Positions 25,745 to 35,050 of a stretch of DNA of 46,029 bases are shown piece by piece. The stretch is from Sulfuricella sp. (GTDB lineage: Bacteria > Pseudomonadota > Gammaproteobacteria > Burkholderiales > Sulfuricellaceae). The DNA lies in NCBI GenBank assembly GCA_028714315.1, contig JAQTMN010000018.1, positions 1 to 46,029 of the forward strand, written 5' to 3'. Made by a program: the position numbers and the translations under genes. Numbering within the stretch: the first letter of the stretch is position 1; the number at the start of each line of letters is the position of its first letter. The notes under the pieces are model-generated. The model was given only the letters and a program-made list of their open reading frames with translations. It was not told the origin of the DNA and did not search any database.

Positions 25745-27022
25745 TCACAAGCTTTCAAACACGACCTGCCCTTCCACCAGCGTATATCTCACCTTCCCCT
25801 GCAATTCGAACCCCACGAACGGCGTGTTCCGCCCCTGGCTCTTGAGCGAGGCGGGTTCGACTTTCCAGTACTGCTCGGGGTCGAAGATGCACAGGTCGGC
25901 ATGCTGGCCGGGAGCCAGATGGCCGTTGTCGAGCGCCAGGATGCGCGCCGGCGCGGCGGTGATCTTGGCGATGGCTTCGGACAGGGACACGCCGGTTTCA
26001 TGCGCCCATTTCAGCGTCAGCGGCAGCAGCAGCTCCAGGCCGGTGGCGCCGACTTCGGCTTCGGAGAACGGCAGCAGCTTGGCATCGTCGTCCACCGGGG
26101 TGTGGTCGGAACAAATTGCATCGACCGTGCCGTCGGCGAGTCCGGCGCGCAGCGCGTCGCGGTCGCGCTGGCTCCTGAGCGGCGGCACCAGGTGGCAGTT
26201 GGCGTCGAAAAAGCCGATATCCATTTCGCTCAGGTGGGCATGGTGCACCGCGATGTCGCAGGTCACCGGCAAACCCTCCGCCTTGGCGGCGCGGATCAGG
26301 GCCACGCCCTCGCGGCTGGACAGGCGGCAGATGTGGACGCGGGCGCCGGTTTCGCGCGCCAGCGAGAGGATGGTGGACAAGGCGATGGTTTCCGCACACG
26401 CCGGAATCGACGGCAGACCCAGCCGGCTCGCCACTTCGCCGTCGTGGGCGACGCCGTCCTTGGCCAGGGAAGCGTCCTGCGGCCGCAGCCAGACGGTGAA
26501 GCCGAAGGTGGCGGCGTATTGCATCGCGCGCATCGTCACCAAGGTGTCGGACAGCGGCGTGTCGGCATGGGAGAAGCCGATGCAGCCGGCATCGTGCAGT
26601 TCCGCCATTTCGGTCAGGCGCGCGCCTTCCAGCTTCTGGGTGAGCGCGCCGAGCGGATACACCCGCGCCTGATTCAGGCTCTTGGCGCGGTATTTGAGCA
26701 TCTCCACCAGACCCGGCTCGTCCAGCGGCGGGTCGGTGTCGGGCGGGCAGACCAGGCTGGTCACGCCGCCGGCCACCGCCGCCAGCATCTCGGATTCGAG
26801 CGTGGCCTTGTACTCGTAGCCCGGTTCGCGCAGGCGCGCGGACAAGTCCACCAGGCCGGGGCAGACCACCAGCCCGGCGGCGTCGATCGTGCGGTTGGCG
26901 TGGAACCCCTCCGGCGCGGCGCCGACGGCCACGATTTTGCCGGCGGCGACGAACACGTCGCGCTGGGCGTCGATGCTGTTTTTCGGATCGACCAGGCGGC
27001 CGTTCTTGATGTGGATTTTCAT
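25745..27022 (-). CDS. pyrC': Dihydroorotase-like protein PyrC', probably non-catalytic
   Basis: This 425-residue amidohydrolase-fold protein is next to pyrB. Active dihydroorotases carry a metal-binding HxH in the motif DxHxHLREPG. Here the motif reads [20 protein letters not shown], so both histidines are replaced (Ser and Arg). This is the pattern of the inactive dihydroorotase-like subunit found with aspartate carbamoyltransferase in Pseudomonas and many betaproteobacteria, where it supports the carbamoyltransferase complex. The ATG at 27022 overlaps the pyrB stop by four bases. A true dihydroorotase should be encoded elsewhere. Confidence 0.85.
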   Translation of the reverse strand: MKIHIKNGRLVDPKNSIDAQRDVFVAAGKIVAVGAAPEGFHANRTIDAAGLVVCPGLVDLSARLREPGYEYKATLESEMLAAVAGGVTSLVCPPDTDPPLDEPGLVEMLKYRAKSLNQARVYPLGALTQKLEGARLTEMAELHDAGCIGFSHADTPLSDTLVTMRAMQYAATFGFTVWLRPQDASLAKDGVAHDGEVASRLGLPSIPACAETIALSTILSLARETGARVHICRLSSREGVALIRAAKAEGLPVTCDIAVHHAHLSEMDIGFFDANCHLVPPLRSQRDRDALRAGLADGTVDAICSDHTPVDDDAKLLPFSEAEVGATGLELLLPLTLKWAHETGVSLSEAIAKITAAPARILALDNGHLAPGQHADLCIFDPEQYWKVEPASLKSQGRNTPFVGFELQGKVRYTLVEGQVVFESL

Positions 27023-27981
27023 TGCTCCCCCTCGCTGCCCATCAGGATGCTCATTACCGCCATCCGCACCGCGATGCCGAACGTCACCTGCGACAGGATC
27101 ACCGACTGCACCCCGTCGGCGACCGAGGATTCGATTTCGACGCCACGGTTCATCGGCCCCGGATGCATGACGATGGCGTCGGGGCACGCCAGGGCGAGCT
27201 TCTCGGCGGTCAGGCCGTAGTATTTGAAATATTCCTGCGCCGACGGCAGCAGCGCGCCGCGCATGCGCTCGTTCTGCAGGCGCAGCATGATGATCACATC
27301 GACGTCCTTCAGCCCCTTTTCCATGTCGTGGTAGACCTGCACTCCCATCCGCTCGGCGCAGGTGGGAATCAGGGTCTTGGGTCCGATCATGCGCACTTCC
27401 GGCACGCCCAGCGTGGTCAGCGCGTGGATCTGCGAGCGCGCCACGCGCGAATGCAGCATGTCGCCGACGATGGCGACCCGCAGCCGGGTCAGGTCCTGCT
27501 TGTAGTGGCGGATGGTGAACATGTCGAGCAGCGCCTGGGTGGGGTGCGCATGGCGCCCGTCGCCGGCGTTGACGACGTGGATGTGCGGCTCGACGTGGCG
27601 CGCGATCAGGTGCGCCGCGCCGCTTTCGCTGTGGCGCACGATGAACATGTCGGCCTGCATCGCCGACAGGTTGTTGACCGTGTCGAGCAGGGTCTCGCCC
27701 TTGGACTGGGACGAAGTGCCGATATTCAGGTTGATCACGTCGGCGGACAGCTTCTTCGCCGCGATCTCGAACGTCGTGCGGGTGCGCGTGGACGGCTCGA
27801 AGAACAGGTTGAAGATGGCCTTGCCGCGCAGCAGCGGCACCTTGCGCACCTCGCGCTCGGCGATGTTGAGGAAGGATTCCGCGGTGTCGAGGATATGCCG
27901 CAAGGTCGCCGCGGGCAGCCCGTCGATGGTGAGCAGGTGTTGCAGTTCGCCGTGTTTGTTCAACTGCGGATTTTTATGCAT
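27019..27981 (-). CDS. pyrB: Aspartate carbamoyltransferase catalytic subunit
   Basis: The 320-residue enzyme joins carbamoyl phosphate and aspartate in the second step of pyrimidine synthesis. The carbamoyl-phosphate loop STRTRTTFE lies near residue 60, with HPTQALLD and the MHPGPMNRG near the end. The protein starts [17 protein letters not shown], a long N-terminus typical of the type that partners with PyrC'. It follows pyrR by six bases and overlaps pyrC', so the three are one operon. Confidence 0.95.
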   Translation of the reverse strand: MHKNPQLNKHGELQHLLTIDGLPAATLRHILDTAESFLNIAEREVRKVPLLRGKAIFNLFFEPSTRTRTTFEIAAKKLSADVINLNIGTSSQSKGETLLDTVNNLSAMQADMFIVRHSESGAAHLIARHVEPHIHVVNAGDGRHAHPTQALLDMFTIRHYKQDLTRLRVAIVGDMLHSRVARSQIHALTTLGVPEVRMIGPKTLIPTCAERMGVQVYHDMEKGLKDVDVIIMLRLQNERMRGALLPSAQEYFKYYGLTAEKLALACPDAIVMHPGPMNRGVEIESSVADGVQSVILSQVTFGIAVRMAVMSILMGSEGEQ

Positions 27982-27987
27982 GGCGGG

Positions 27988-28488
27988 TTAGTCCTTTTTT
28001 TCGTGCAGGCTCAGGCTCAGGCGGCCCGATTCGTCCCGGTTCAGCTGGATGTTTTGCGTCGCGGCCAGTTTCAGGTGCGCGCCGACGATCTGGGCGGCGA
28101 TCGGCAGCTCGCGGCCGCCCCGGTCCACCAGCACCGCCAGCCGGATGCTGGCCGGACGGCCGTAGTCGAACAGTTCGTTCATCGCGGCGCGGATGGTGCG
28201 GCCGGTGTTGAGCACGTCGTCCACCAGGATGATGTGGCGATCTTCTACCTCGAACGGGATATGCGACGGCTTGACCTGCGGATGCAGCCCGATGCGGCTG
28301 AAATCGTCGCGGTAGAAGGAAATGTCCAGGGTGCCGAACGGCAGCGGCATGCCGAACAGCTCGCTCAGCTTTTCCGCCACCCACGCGCCGCCGGTGTGGA
28401 TGCCGACCAGCGCGCTCTCGGCCGTCAGATGCGGCTTGATTTGCCGCGCCATTTCAAGGATCAGCGCGTCGATTTCAGGTAGTTGCAT
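27988..28488 (-). CDS. pyrR: Pyrimidine regulator / uracil phosphoribosyltransferase PyrR
   Basis: This 166-residue protein of the PyrR family has the PRPP-binding motif HIILVDDVLNTGRTIRAAM near 90-108. In Bacillus, PyrR binds pyr mRNA leaders and can also make UMP from uracil. I see no attenuator hairpin in the short gaps here, so in this operon it may act mainly as the phosphoribosyltransferase. The start overlaps the end of ruvX by 14 bases. Confidence 0.92.
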   Translation of the reverse strand: MQLPEIDALILEMARQIKPHLTAESALVGIHTGGAWVAEKLSELFGMPLPFGTLDISFYRDDFSRIGLHPQVKPSHIPFEVEDRHIILVDDVLNTGRTIRAAMNELFDYGRPASIRLAVLVDRGGRELPIAAQIVGAHLKLAATQNIQLNRDESGRLSLSLHEKKD

Positions 28489-28945
28489 GTTTTTTGTTGT
28501 CCAGAAAAGATTGCAATATCCGCTGCGCCGCGACCTGGTCCAGCATGACCTTCTGCCGCCGCCCGCGCACCCCGATTTCGTTCAGATCCTCGCTCGCCGC
28601 CGCCGAGCTCAGGCGCTCGTCCACCAGCGCGGTCTTGATGCCGAAGCGGCCCTCCAGCTGGTGCGCGAAACGCCGGCAGCGCGCGCTCATTTCGTGCTCC
28701 TCGCCGTCCAGATAGACCGGCAGCCCGACCACCGCCAGCGCCGGCCGCCATTCCTTGAGCAGCGCCTCGATCGCGCCGAAGCGCTGATCCTTGCGCTCAC
28801 CCTCGATGGTCGTCAGCGGATGCGCCAGGCCCAGCGCCAGATCGCCCACCGCCACGCCGATGCGCTTCAGGCCGAAGTCGAAGCCGAGAACGGTCGTCGA
28901 GTGCTGAGCGCTGAGTCCAGAATCCTGAGTAAAACCCTTAGTCAT
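28475..28945 (-). CDS. ruvX: Holliday junction resolvase-like protein RuvX (YqgF)
   Basis: This 156-residue RNase H-fold protein is of the YqgF family, linked to 16S rRNA maturation and Holliday junction resolution. Family motifs are VLGFDFGLKRIGVAVGD (about 19-35), ALVVGLP-like LAVVGLPVYLDG and VDERLSSAAA. Usual members start two or three residues before VLGFDFG. Here about 16 extra residues (MTKGFTQDSG...) come from a repeat element covering the start. No ATG lies nearer, and no good ribosome site is seen. A GTG at 28969 in the same frame is an alternative start. Confidence 0.85.
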   Translation of the reverse strand: MTKGFTQDSGLSAQHSTTVLGFDFGLKRIGVAVGDLALGLAHPLTTIEGERKDQRFGAIEALLKEWRPALAVVGLPVYLDGEEHEMSARCRRFAHQLEGRFGIKTALVDERLSSAAASEDLNEIGVRGRRQKVMLDQVAAQRILQSFLDNKKHATT

Positions 28946-28977
28946 CACTTCGAACTCAGCACTCGGCACTCAGGACT
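28899..28977. repeat. Inverted repeat spanning the ruvX start
   Basis: Words such as GAGTGCTGAGCGCTGAGT (left arm, about 28899-28930) recur as the reverse complement AACTCAGCACTCGGCACTCA (right arm, 28953-28977) around the ruvX start. The left arm is translated as the extra N-terminal residues of RuvX. It is of the same general build as the other word-repeat elements, with a different sequence. Confidence 0.55.
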
Positions 28978-28980
28978 GCC

Positions 28981-29541
28981 CTAAGCATGCCCCGCCCCGT
29001 CGGCCAGGAAGGCGAAATCGACGCCGAGCAGCTTCATCGCGGCCGGCAGGCGCTCGTCCCAGGGCAGGTCGAAAATGATCCGCGGCGAAGCCGGCACCGT
29101 GAGCCAGGCGTTCTGCGCCAGCTCCTGCTCCAGCTGGCCGGCTTCCCAGCCGGCATAGCCCAGCGTCACCAAGAATTGGTGCGGGCCGGCGCCCCGGCCG
29201 ACCGCTTCCAGGACGTCTTTCGAGGTGGTCAGGGCGACGCGCTCGTTCACCGCCAGGGTGGACTGCCATTCACCCGCCGGCTGGTGCAGGACGAAGCCGC
29301 GGTCCATCTGCACCGGGCCGCCGAAATAGATCGAATCCTGCGCCCGCGCGTCCGCTTCAAGCTCGATGCCGATCTGGCCGAACAGCGTTTTCAGGGTCAT
29401 TTCGATCGGGCGGTTGACCACCACGCCCAGCGCGCCCTGGTCGGAATGCTCGCAGATGTAGGTGAGCGACTTGGCGAAATGCGGGTCGGCCATGGCCGGC
29501 ATGGCGATCAGGAAGTGGTCGGTCAGGTTGACGTTCTTCAT
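28981..29541 (-). CDS. yqgE: YqgE/AlgH family protein
   Basis: This 186-residue protein of the UPF0301 family is normally found beside ruvX. It starts with the family signature [22 protein letters not shown] after two residues and includes [10 protein letters not shown] and [14 protein letters not shown]. The length is normal. In Pseudomonas AlgH influences alginate production, but a biochemical role has not been settled. The gene keeps the conserved order yqgE-ruvX-pyrR-pyrB. Confidence 0.93.
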   Translation of the reverse strand: MKNVNLTDHFLIAMPAMADPHFAKSLTYICEHSDQGALGVVVNRPIEMTLKTLFGQIGIELEADARAQDSIYFGGPVQMDRGFVLHQPAGEWQSTLAVNERVALTTSKDVLEAVGRGAGPHQFLVTLGYAGWEAGQLEQELAQNAWLTVPASPRIIFDLPWDERLPAAMKLLGVDFAFLADGAGHA

Positions 29542-29566
29542 GGAAGGGGATTATCTCACGGCCGCG

Positions 29567-30490
29567 CTACTCGGCGAAGGCCGCCGTGTCCAGCTGATCC
29601 GCGCGGGTGAAGGTCCAGGTGCGCACGATGCCGAGAATGTCGGTGTCCTTGCGGATATCCTCGGGCAGCGGCGCATAGGGCGCGGCCAGGTTGACGATGC
29701 GCTTTGCCGCCTCATCCAGCTCCTTGTGGCCGGAGGAATGCCTGATCTCGATACTCTCCACGCTACCGTCGGCCTTGATGTTGACGAGGAGTTGCAGGCT
29801 GCCGTAAATCTTTTTCCGCCGGGCCTCTTCCGGGTAATTCAGGTTGCCGACTTTCTCCACCTTGATCCGCCAATCCTCGGCATAGCGCGCAAAACGGGTT
29901 TCCCTGGTGCGCGCGCCGACGAAGTTGCGCTTCGGCCGCTTCTGGTAAGCATCCTGGTCACGGTCGATCTGCGCTTCCAGCCGCGCCATCGCCAAGCTGC
30001 GCGACACCAGGTCGGCGGCGGTGGGAAGCTCGCCGGGCGCCTCGACGGGTTTCGGGCTGACCGGCGCCTGCTCGATGCGATGGGTCGCCTTGACCTGGGT
30101 CATCAGGGCGCGCGCCTGCTGCTCCATCCGGCTCACCCGCCGCTGCCTTTGCGCCAAGTCGGCATCGGCCTGGCGCTGGTCCATCACCGGCAGCGGGCTT
30201 TTGGCATGGCGATCGGCATCCGTATTGCCGCCGCCGTCGAGATTGGACTGCGCCAGGGCGTCGGCCTTGAGCGGACGCGCCGCGGACTTGCTGTTGACCA
30301 GCACCACTTCGAGCGTGGCGGCGCTGGCCGATTTTTTCATGTCGGGCGGCTTGAACGTTACGCCGACGAGGGCTATTCCGTGCAAGGCTACGGACAGGGA
30401 TACCACCACCCCAAGACGGCCCAACAGATCGAGCTCAGGCACGAAACGGTTCAACACGGCAAGAATGTTCGCCTTGACGGCCAGGGACAT
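29567..30490 (-). CDS. tonB: TonB family energy transducer
   Basis: This 307-residue inner-membrane protein has a cytoplasmic N-terminus, one membrane helix (about 24-46, LGVVVSLSVALHGIALVGV), a long charged, probably coiled periplasmic part (about 95-200) and a C-terminal TonB domain (about 215-300, YPEEARRKKIYGSLQLLVNI). It passes proton-motive energy to outer-membrane receptors. No exbB/exbD genes are adjacent. It could serve the two receptors of the accessory block, but gene position gives no proof. The N-terminus precedes the helix by more than 20 residues, which is longer than classical TonB. Confidence 0.85.
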   Translation of the reverse strand: MSLAVKANILAVLNRFVPELDLLGRLGVVVSLSVALHGIALVGVTFKPPDMKKSASAATLEVVLVNSKSAARPLKADALAQSNLDGGGNTDADRHAKSPLPVMDQRQADADLAQRQRRVSRMEQQARALMTQVKATHRIEQAPVSPKPVEAPGELPTAADLVSRSLAMARLEAQIDRDQDAYQKRPKRNFVGARTRETRFARYAEDWRIKVEKVGNLNYPEEARRKKIYGSLQLLVNIKADGSVESIEIRHSSGHKELDEAAKRIVNLAAPYAPLPEDIRKDTDILGIVRTWTFTRADQLDTAAFAE

Positions 30491-30598
30491 GGGAACTCTA
30501 TGATTTGACGATGAAAACGTAGTTTAGCAGAAATAGGGCGGTGCCAGTTATCAGTCGCCATTATCAGTTTGGCGCAGTCGCGGCGATGCCGCGTTTTT

Positions 30599-30657
30599 AC
30601 TGACAACTGACAACTGACAACTGACAACTGACGACTGACAACTGAAAACTGAAAACT
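30599..30657. repeat. Tandem heptamer repeat (ACTGACA)n
   Basis: Eight contiguous units of ACTGACA, the fifth ACTGACG and the last two ACTGAAA, lie between tonB and the RNB gene. Degenerate reverse-complement words (TTATCAGT and similar) lie at about 30545-30570, so the whole gap resembles a word-repeat inverted repeat. There are no spacers, so it is not a CRISPR. Confidence 0.85.
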
Positions 30658-32515
30658 ACAACCCCTCCTCACCAGCCTTGGGTTCGGCGCGGACAAACCG
30701 GCAATGGCAGGCCACGTCCAGCAGGTCCACTTGCGTGATTTCGAGCCGCACCCGGCTGCCGGCCGGCAGGTCGGGCACGGACGATACGCGGGTGAAAAAT
30801 GGGATGGGATCGAACCTGACCAGGTTTTCCTTCACCACCACCGCGCCGATCTCCCCGACCTCTTCCTGCAGCAGCCAGCGCAGGCACCAGTAGCGTTCCA
30901 TGTGATCCTGGATGTTGCCGTAGGCTTCGTAGGCGAGGTCGAAGTCGCGCAGGGCGACCAGCAGCCGGTCGTCGCGGTTGCCGTAGGTGGCCGGGCGGCC
31001 TTCGAGCAGGGAAATGAGCTGGCGCTGGTTGACGAGATCGACGTAGCGCCGCAGCGGCGAGCTCGCCCACATGTAATGCGTCACGCCCAGCCCCTGGTGC
31101 GCGCCCGGCGACACGCTCATGCGCACCTTGCCGCCTTCCTGGTTGCGGTAGATGGCGGCGATGTCGGCCTCGGCCAGCATTTTGCCCCAGCTCGCGTTGG
31201 TATGGATCATCAGCTCCGACACCACGCGGTCGATCGGGGTGTCGCGCTGGCGTTCGGTGATGGCGATGCGATCGTCCGTCACCGCGAAATTGTAGTCCGG
31301 GAAGTTCTGCCGGTTCTCCTTGCCGCGCCCTTCCCTGAGCTTGGTGGCGAAGTCCCACAGCAGCAGCAGCTCTTCCTTGTAGGGATAGTCGCCCTCGCGG
31401 CTGACCACGGTGGCCGGGTTGAACACCGGCTCGAGCGTCTCGTGGCGCAGGTTGGCGGCGATTTCGACATGGTCGAGCGCGCTGTGGCTGCCGACCACGG
31501 TGAAATCCGGCGCCACTTCCAGGTACAGCGACAGCGCCGGGCAGCGGTTGCCGGCCGCCAGGGTGAAGCGCTCCACCACCGCGTCCGGCAGCATGGTGAT
31601 TTTCCGGCCCGGCATGTAGACGGTGGAAAGCCGCCGCGCGGCGATCTCGTCGAGCGCGTCGCCCGGCGCGAAGCCCAGTCCCGGCGCGGCGATATGCACG
31701 CCGACCCGCCAGTTGCCGTTGGCGAGGCGCATGACCGAGAAGGCGTCGTCGATCTCGGTGGTGGCGGCGTCGTCGATGCTGAACGCCTGCGCGTCCGAAT
31801 GGGCCGGCTCGGGCGGCAGCGCCAATTCGCCGTAAGGCGGGAAATCCGTGCCGTGGGGAAAGTTCTCGCGCAGGAAACGGTTGAGGTGATAGTCGTGCGA
31901 GGAGGGAATCGCGCCGCACTGGTCGAGCAGCCGCACCAGCGACAGGCCGGTTTCCGCGCAGGCCTTGTCCACCGCCTTGAATTCGAGCGTGTTCTTGTCC
32001 GGCGCATAGAGCAGCGCTTCCACCACTTGCGCGGTGAATGGCTCGGGCAGGCGCCCCGCCGCCAGTTCCGCGACGTAGCCGGCAACGGTTTCGGCCTGTT
32101 TGCGCTTCTTTTCCTCGGAGGCCAGCGCCGCCCGGAGGTTTTCCTCCGGCGCGGCCTTGTAGCGGCCCTTGCCCTTCTTGTAGAAATACATCGGCGCGCC
32201 ATGCAGCTTGAGCACGACCGCAGACGCTTCGAGCGGAGCGGGCGCGTGGCCGTAATAGTCGCTCGCCAGGTCGGAGAACATGAACTCCTCCGCGCCGCAG
32301 CATTCCCACAGGAATTCCGGCTCAAGCTCCGCCGCCAGCGCCTCGGCCGCTTCCATGAAACCGCCGATGGGAGGCGCGTTGAAGCGCAGCAGCACATTGG
32401 CGGCCTTGATCTTGGAGCGCTTGCCGTGCGGCGTTTCCACCTGCAGCGAAGCGGTGTTGTCGGCCATGATCGAGGCGACCTTGATGGCGCCGTCTTCTTC
32501 GTAGAGGATGTTCAT
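30656..32515 (-). CDS. RNB-domain ribonuclease (RNase II/R family)
   Basis: This 619-residue exoribonuclease degrades RNA from the 3' end. The RNB catalytic core contains AFSIDDAATTEIDDAFSV (about 240-257), with the acidic metal ligands, followed by GVHIAAPGLGFAPGDALD and, later, SSPLRRYVDLVNQRQL, the nucleotide-contacting segment. An S1-like tail closes the protein (about 555-610). It is shorter than RNase R and lacks typical N-terminal cold-shock domains, so it belongs to a separate betaproteobacterial branch. The upstream region is an inverted repeat, and the ribosome site is weak (GGAA). Confidence 0.88.
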   Translation of the reverse strand: MNILYEEDGAIKVASIMADNTASLQVETPHGKRSKIKAANVLLRFNAPPIGGFMEAAEALAAELEPEFLWECCGAEEFMFSDLASDYYGHAPAPLEASAVVLKLHGAPMYFYKKGKGRYKAAPEENLRAALASEEKKRKQAETVAGYVAELAAGRLPEPFTAQVVEALLYAPDKNTLEFKAVDKACAETGLSLVRLLDQCGAIPSSHDYHLNRFLRENFPHGTDFPPYGELALPPEPAHSDAQAFSIDDAATTEIDDAFSVMRLANGNWRVGVHIAAPGLGFAPGDALDEIAARRLSTVYMPGRKITMLPDAVVERFTLAAGNRCPALSLYLEVAPDFTVVGSHSALDHVEIAANLRHETLEPVFNPATVVSREGDYPYKEELLLLWDFATKLREGRGKENRQNFPDYNFAVTDDRIAITERQRDTPIDRVVSELMIHTNASWGKMLAEADIAAIYRNQEGGKVRMSVSPGAHQGLGVTHYMWASSPLRRYVDLVNQRQLISLLEGRPATYGNRDDRLLVALRDFDLAYEAYGNIQDHMERYWCLRWLLQEEVGEIGAVVVKENLVRFDPIPFFTRVSSVPDLPAGSRVRLEITQVDLLDVACHCRFVRAEPKAGEEGL

Positions 32516-32525
32516 TGGGTTCCGG

Positions 32526-32608
32526 GAGTGAGGAGTTAGGAGTGACGAGAAAAAGCAAAACCGGCGGGATGGCTTCTGATTTTTCTCGTCACTCCTAACT
32601 CCTCACTC
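32526..32608. repeat. Perfect 29-bp inverted repeat
   Basis: Arms at 32526-32554 and 32580-32608 are exact reverse complements around a 25-base loop. The left arm reads GAGTGAGGAGTTAGGAGTGA and on. It contains the internally repeated word GAGT(G/T)AGGAGT. The right arm includes the mpl stop codon, so the element arrived at, or has become, the 3' end of mpl. Flanking A5/T5 at the loop side make it terminator-like for neither strand. Confidence 0.9.
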
Positions 32609-34030
32609 TTCTCCAACTCGGGCCAGCGCCGCCAGCAGCTTGTCGTGCACGCCGCCGAAGCCGCCGTTGCTCATCGCCAGCACATGGTCGCCGGGGCAGG
32701 CGGCGGCGACCACGGCGGCCACCAGGAGATCGAGGTCGTCGTAGGTCTTTGCCTTGCCGCCCAGCGGCGCCAGCGCGGCGGCCGCGTCCCAGCCGAGGTT
32801 GGCGCCGTAGCAGTAGACCAGGTCGGCGCCTTGCAGGCTGCCGGGCAGGGCGTCCTTCATCACGCCCAGCTTCATGGTGTTGGAGCGCGGCTCCAGCACG
32901 GCCAGGATGCGGGCGTCGCCGACCTTGCCGCGCAGCCCGGCGACGGTGGTCGCGATGGCGGTCGGGTGGTGGGCGAAATCGTCGTAGACCGTGACGCCAT
33001 TGGCCACGCCGCGCACTTCCATGCGCCGCTTCACGTTCTCGAAGCGGGAAAGCGCCGCGATGCCCATGTCCGACGGCACGCCGGCATGGCGCGCGGCGGC
33101 GATGGCGGCCAGGGCGTTCATGCGGTTGTGCTCGCCGAGCAAATCCCAGCTCAGCGTACCCTGATATTCTTCCTTGAAAGCCACCGCGCCGGCCGCGCTC
33201 ATGGTCCAGCCCTGAGCGCCGAAGCGCTCCACCGGCGTCCAGCAGCCGCGCGCCAACACCCGGTCGAGGCTGGCCTCGCGCCCGTTGGCGACGACCAGGC
33301 CGTTGCCGGGCACGGTGCGCACCAAGTGGTGAAACTGGGTCTCGATCGCCGCCAGGTCGGGGAAGATGTCGGCGTGGTCGAATTCCAGGTTGTTGAGCAC
33401 GGCGGTGCGCGGGTGGTAGTGGACGAACTTGGAGCGCTTATCGAAGAAGGCGGTGTCGTACTCGTCGGCCTCGACCACGAAGAACGGCGAATCGGTCAGC
33501 CGCGCCGAGACGCCGAAGTTCTGCGGCACGCCGCCGATCAGAAAGCCCGGATTCAGGCCGGCGTCTTCCAGGATCCACGCCAGCATGGCGGAGGTGGTGG
33601 TCTTGCCGTGCGTGCCGGCGACCGCCAGCACCCATTTACCCTCTCCCCCAGCCCCTCCCCCGCAAGCCCTAAAGGACTCCGACCCGCTACGGGCTGAAGC
33701 CCGTGCGGGGTCGTATGCGGGGGAGGGGTGAAGAATGTTTTCCGCCAGCCATTGCGGGCCGGACACGTAGGGCAGGCCGCGATCGAGGATCTCCTCCATC
33801 AGCGAGTTGCCGCGCGACACCACGTTGCCGATCACGTAGACGTCAGGCTCCAGCTTGATCTGGCCGGGGTCGAAGCCTTCGATCAGCTCGATGCCCTGGG
33901 CTTCGAGCTGCGTGCTCATCGGCGGGTAGACACCGGCGTCGCAGCCGGTGACCCGATGCCCGGCCTGCTTGGCGAGCACCGCGATGCCGCCCATGAAAGT
34001 GCCGCAGATGCCGAGAATGTGGATATGCAT
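32603..34030 (-). CDS. mpl: Mpl, murein tripeptide ligase, with an in-frame repeat insertion
   Basis: This is the 475-residue UDP-N-acetylmuramate:L-alanyl-gamma-D-glutamyl-meso-diaminopimelate ligase of peptidoglycan recycling. It starts MHIHILGICGTFMGG, the family N-terminus. The P-loop is GTHGKTTT (139-146). Residues about 101-131 (from HPSPAYDPARAS to GGEG) have no counterpart in usual Mpl proteins, where WLAE..L runs almost directly into the strand before the P-loop. They are encoded by a palindromic element. The reading frame is kept and all later motifs (EADEYDTAFFDKRSKFVHY, YDDFAHHPTA) are intact, so the enzyme may still work. Confidence 0.92.
   Translation of the reverse strand: MHIHILGICGTFMGGIAVLAKQAGHRVTGCDAGVYPPMSTQLEAQGIELIEGFDPGQIKLEPDVYVIGNVVSRGNSLMEEILDRGLPYVSGPQWLAENILHPSPAYDPARASARSGSESFRACGGGAGGEGKWVLAVAGTHGKTTTSAMLAWILEDAGLNPGFLIGGVPQNFGVSARLTDSPFFVVEADEYDTAFFDKRSKFVHYHPRTAVLNNLEFDHADIFPDLAAIETQFHHLVRTVPGNGLVVANGREASLDRVLARGCWTPVERFGAQGWTMSAAGAVAFKEEYQGTLSWDLLGEHNRMNALAAIAAARHAGVPSDMGIAALSRFENVKRRMEVRGVANGVTVYDDFAHHPTAIATTVAGLRGKVGDARILAVLEPRSNTMKLGVMKDALPGSLQGADLVYCYGANLGWDAAAALAPLGGKAKTYDDLDLLVAAVVAAACPGDHVLAMSNGGFGGVHDKLLAALARVGEE
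33652..33728. repeat. Palindromic element inserted in mpl
   Basis: The outer arms are an exact 13-bp inverted repeat (CCCCTCCCCCGCA at 33652-33664 and its complement at 33716-33728). Inside lie GACCCGC/GCGGGGTC with one bulge and a perfect ACGGGC-TGAA-GCCCGT hairpin (33689-33704). The element resembles the hairpins at 25.1-25.35 kb in style and has contributed about 26 codons to mpl. Confidence 0.8.
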
Positions 34031-34102
34031 GAGGAAATGCCGAGCATTGAATTATGCAGCGCATTATATGTTTTTTCGCCGCCAAGCCAAAACCCAGGAT
34101 GC

Positions 34103-35014
34103 TCAGAAGGCGGATTTGTCGGAAGCCACAACCGTTTGCATCGGCAGCCAGGCGGCGGCGGGCGGGACGCCGTACCAGTCCCAGCCTTGGGCCGCTTGCA
34201 GGGTGGCGTGGCGGATGCGCGACCAGGCCTCGTCCTGAGGGATTTTGAGGAAATCGTGAATGGCCTTGCAATCATCCGGCAAGGCGGCGTCCAGCCAGCC
34301 GTTGGCGGAATGGCGGGCCAGCGCCACCGCCAGCGTGACGCAGCGGGTGCGCGGCATGGCGGCCTGGGCTTCGTCCATCAGCGACAGCAGCAGGTTGGGC
34401 AAATGCCAGGCCGTCGCCAGGGCGAGCTGCAATTCGATCAGGCGGAAACCGAGCACCTGCTGCTGCGCGGCGGCGCTGCGCAGGGTCGGGTCCTGCCGCA
34501 TTTTGCGGCGAATTTCCAGCATCGGTTCGGGCGCGAAGCACCACAGCAGCATTTCCGCCAGATCGCGCAGCAAGGCGGCGATCACGACTTCGTCGGTGTC
34601 GATGTCATGGCGCAGGACGGACCAGTCGAGCGCATACAGCGCGGCATGGTGCGCCCGGCTCATCACCTGCATCATGCCGGCCCTCGCTTCGGGATAATCG
34701 GCCAGGCTGTCCTCGATCAGCGGCTGCTGGCTGAATTGCTTGAAGAACGGCGTGGTGCCGATCATCATGATGGCGCGGGAAATGGTGGTGATGTCGGTGA
34801 TCTGGCTCTTGCCGCGGTTCGCCTGCAGAAAGCGCAGCACCTTCAGCGTCATGATCGGGTCGCGCAGGATCACGCCGGCCAGCTCGCGGCCGTTGAGATC
34901 GTCCTCTTTTTCGTGCAGCAGCGCCAATTCCGTCGCCGTGCGGCGCAGCACCGGCAGCGGCGCCTGGTCGAAATAGATCACCCAGGCATTCAGGCTTAGC
35001 GATTTATTGATCAT
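34103..35014 (-). CDS. HDOD domain protein
   Basis: This 303-residue cytoplasmic protein is mostly one HDOD domain (about 18-215). HDOD domains derive from HD phosphohydrolases but usually lack their metal ligands, and they act in signalling. Seen here are LAGVILRDPIMTLKVLRFLQ, ISRAIMMIGTTPFFKQF and the partial histidine pattern RAHHAALYA. A C-terminal region of about 80 residues with no recognised domain follows. There is no output domain fused. The specific pathway cannot be told from the neighbours. Confidence 0.85.
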   Translation of the reverse strand: MINKSLSLNAWVIYFDQAPLPVLRRTATELALLHEKEDDLNGRELAGVILRDPIMTLKVLRFLQANRGKSQITDITTISRAIMMIGTTPFFKQFSQQPLIEDSLADYPEARAGMMQVMSRAHHAALYALDWSVLRHDIDTDEVVIAALLRDLAEMLLWCFAPEPMLEIRRKMRQDPTLRSAAAQQQVLGFRLIELQLALATAWHLPNLLLSLMDEAQAAMPRTRCVTLAVALARHSANGWLDAALPDDCKAIHDFLKIPQDEAWSRIRHATLQAAQGWDWYGVPPAAAWLPMQTVVASDKSAF

Positions 35015-35050
35015 GGCTCATGTCTCCCTGTTCTCGGGGAACCACTGCGC

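Noticed and set aside
30599-30657. CRISPR-like array
   Set aside because: Units are 7 bases, contiguous and without spacers; it is a simple tandem repeat.
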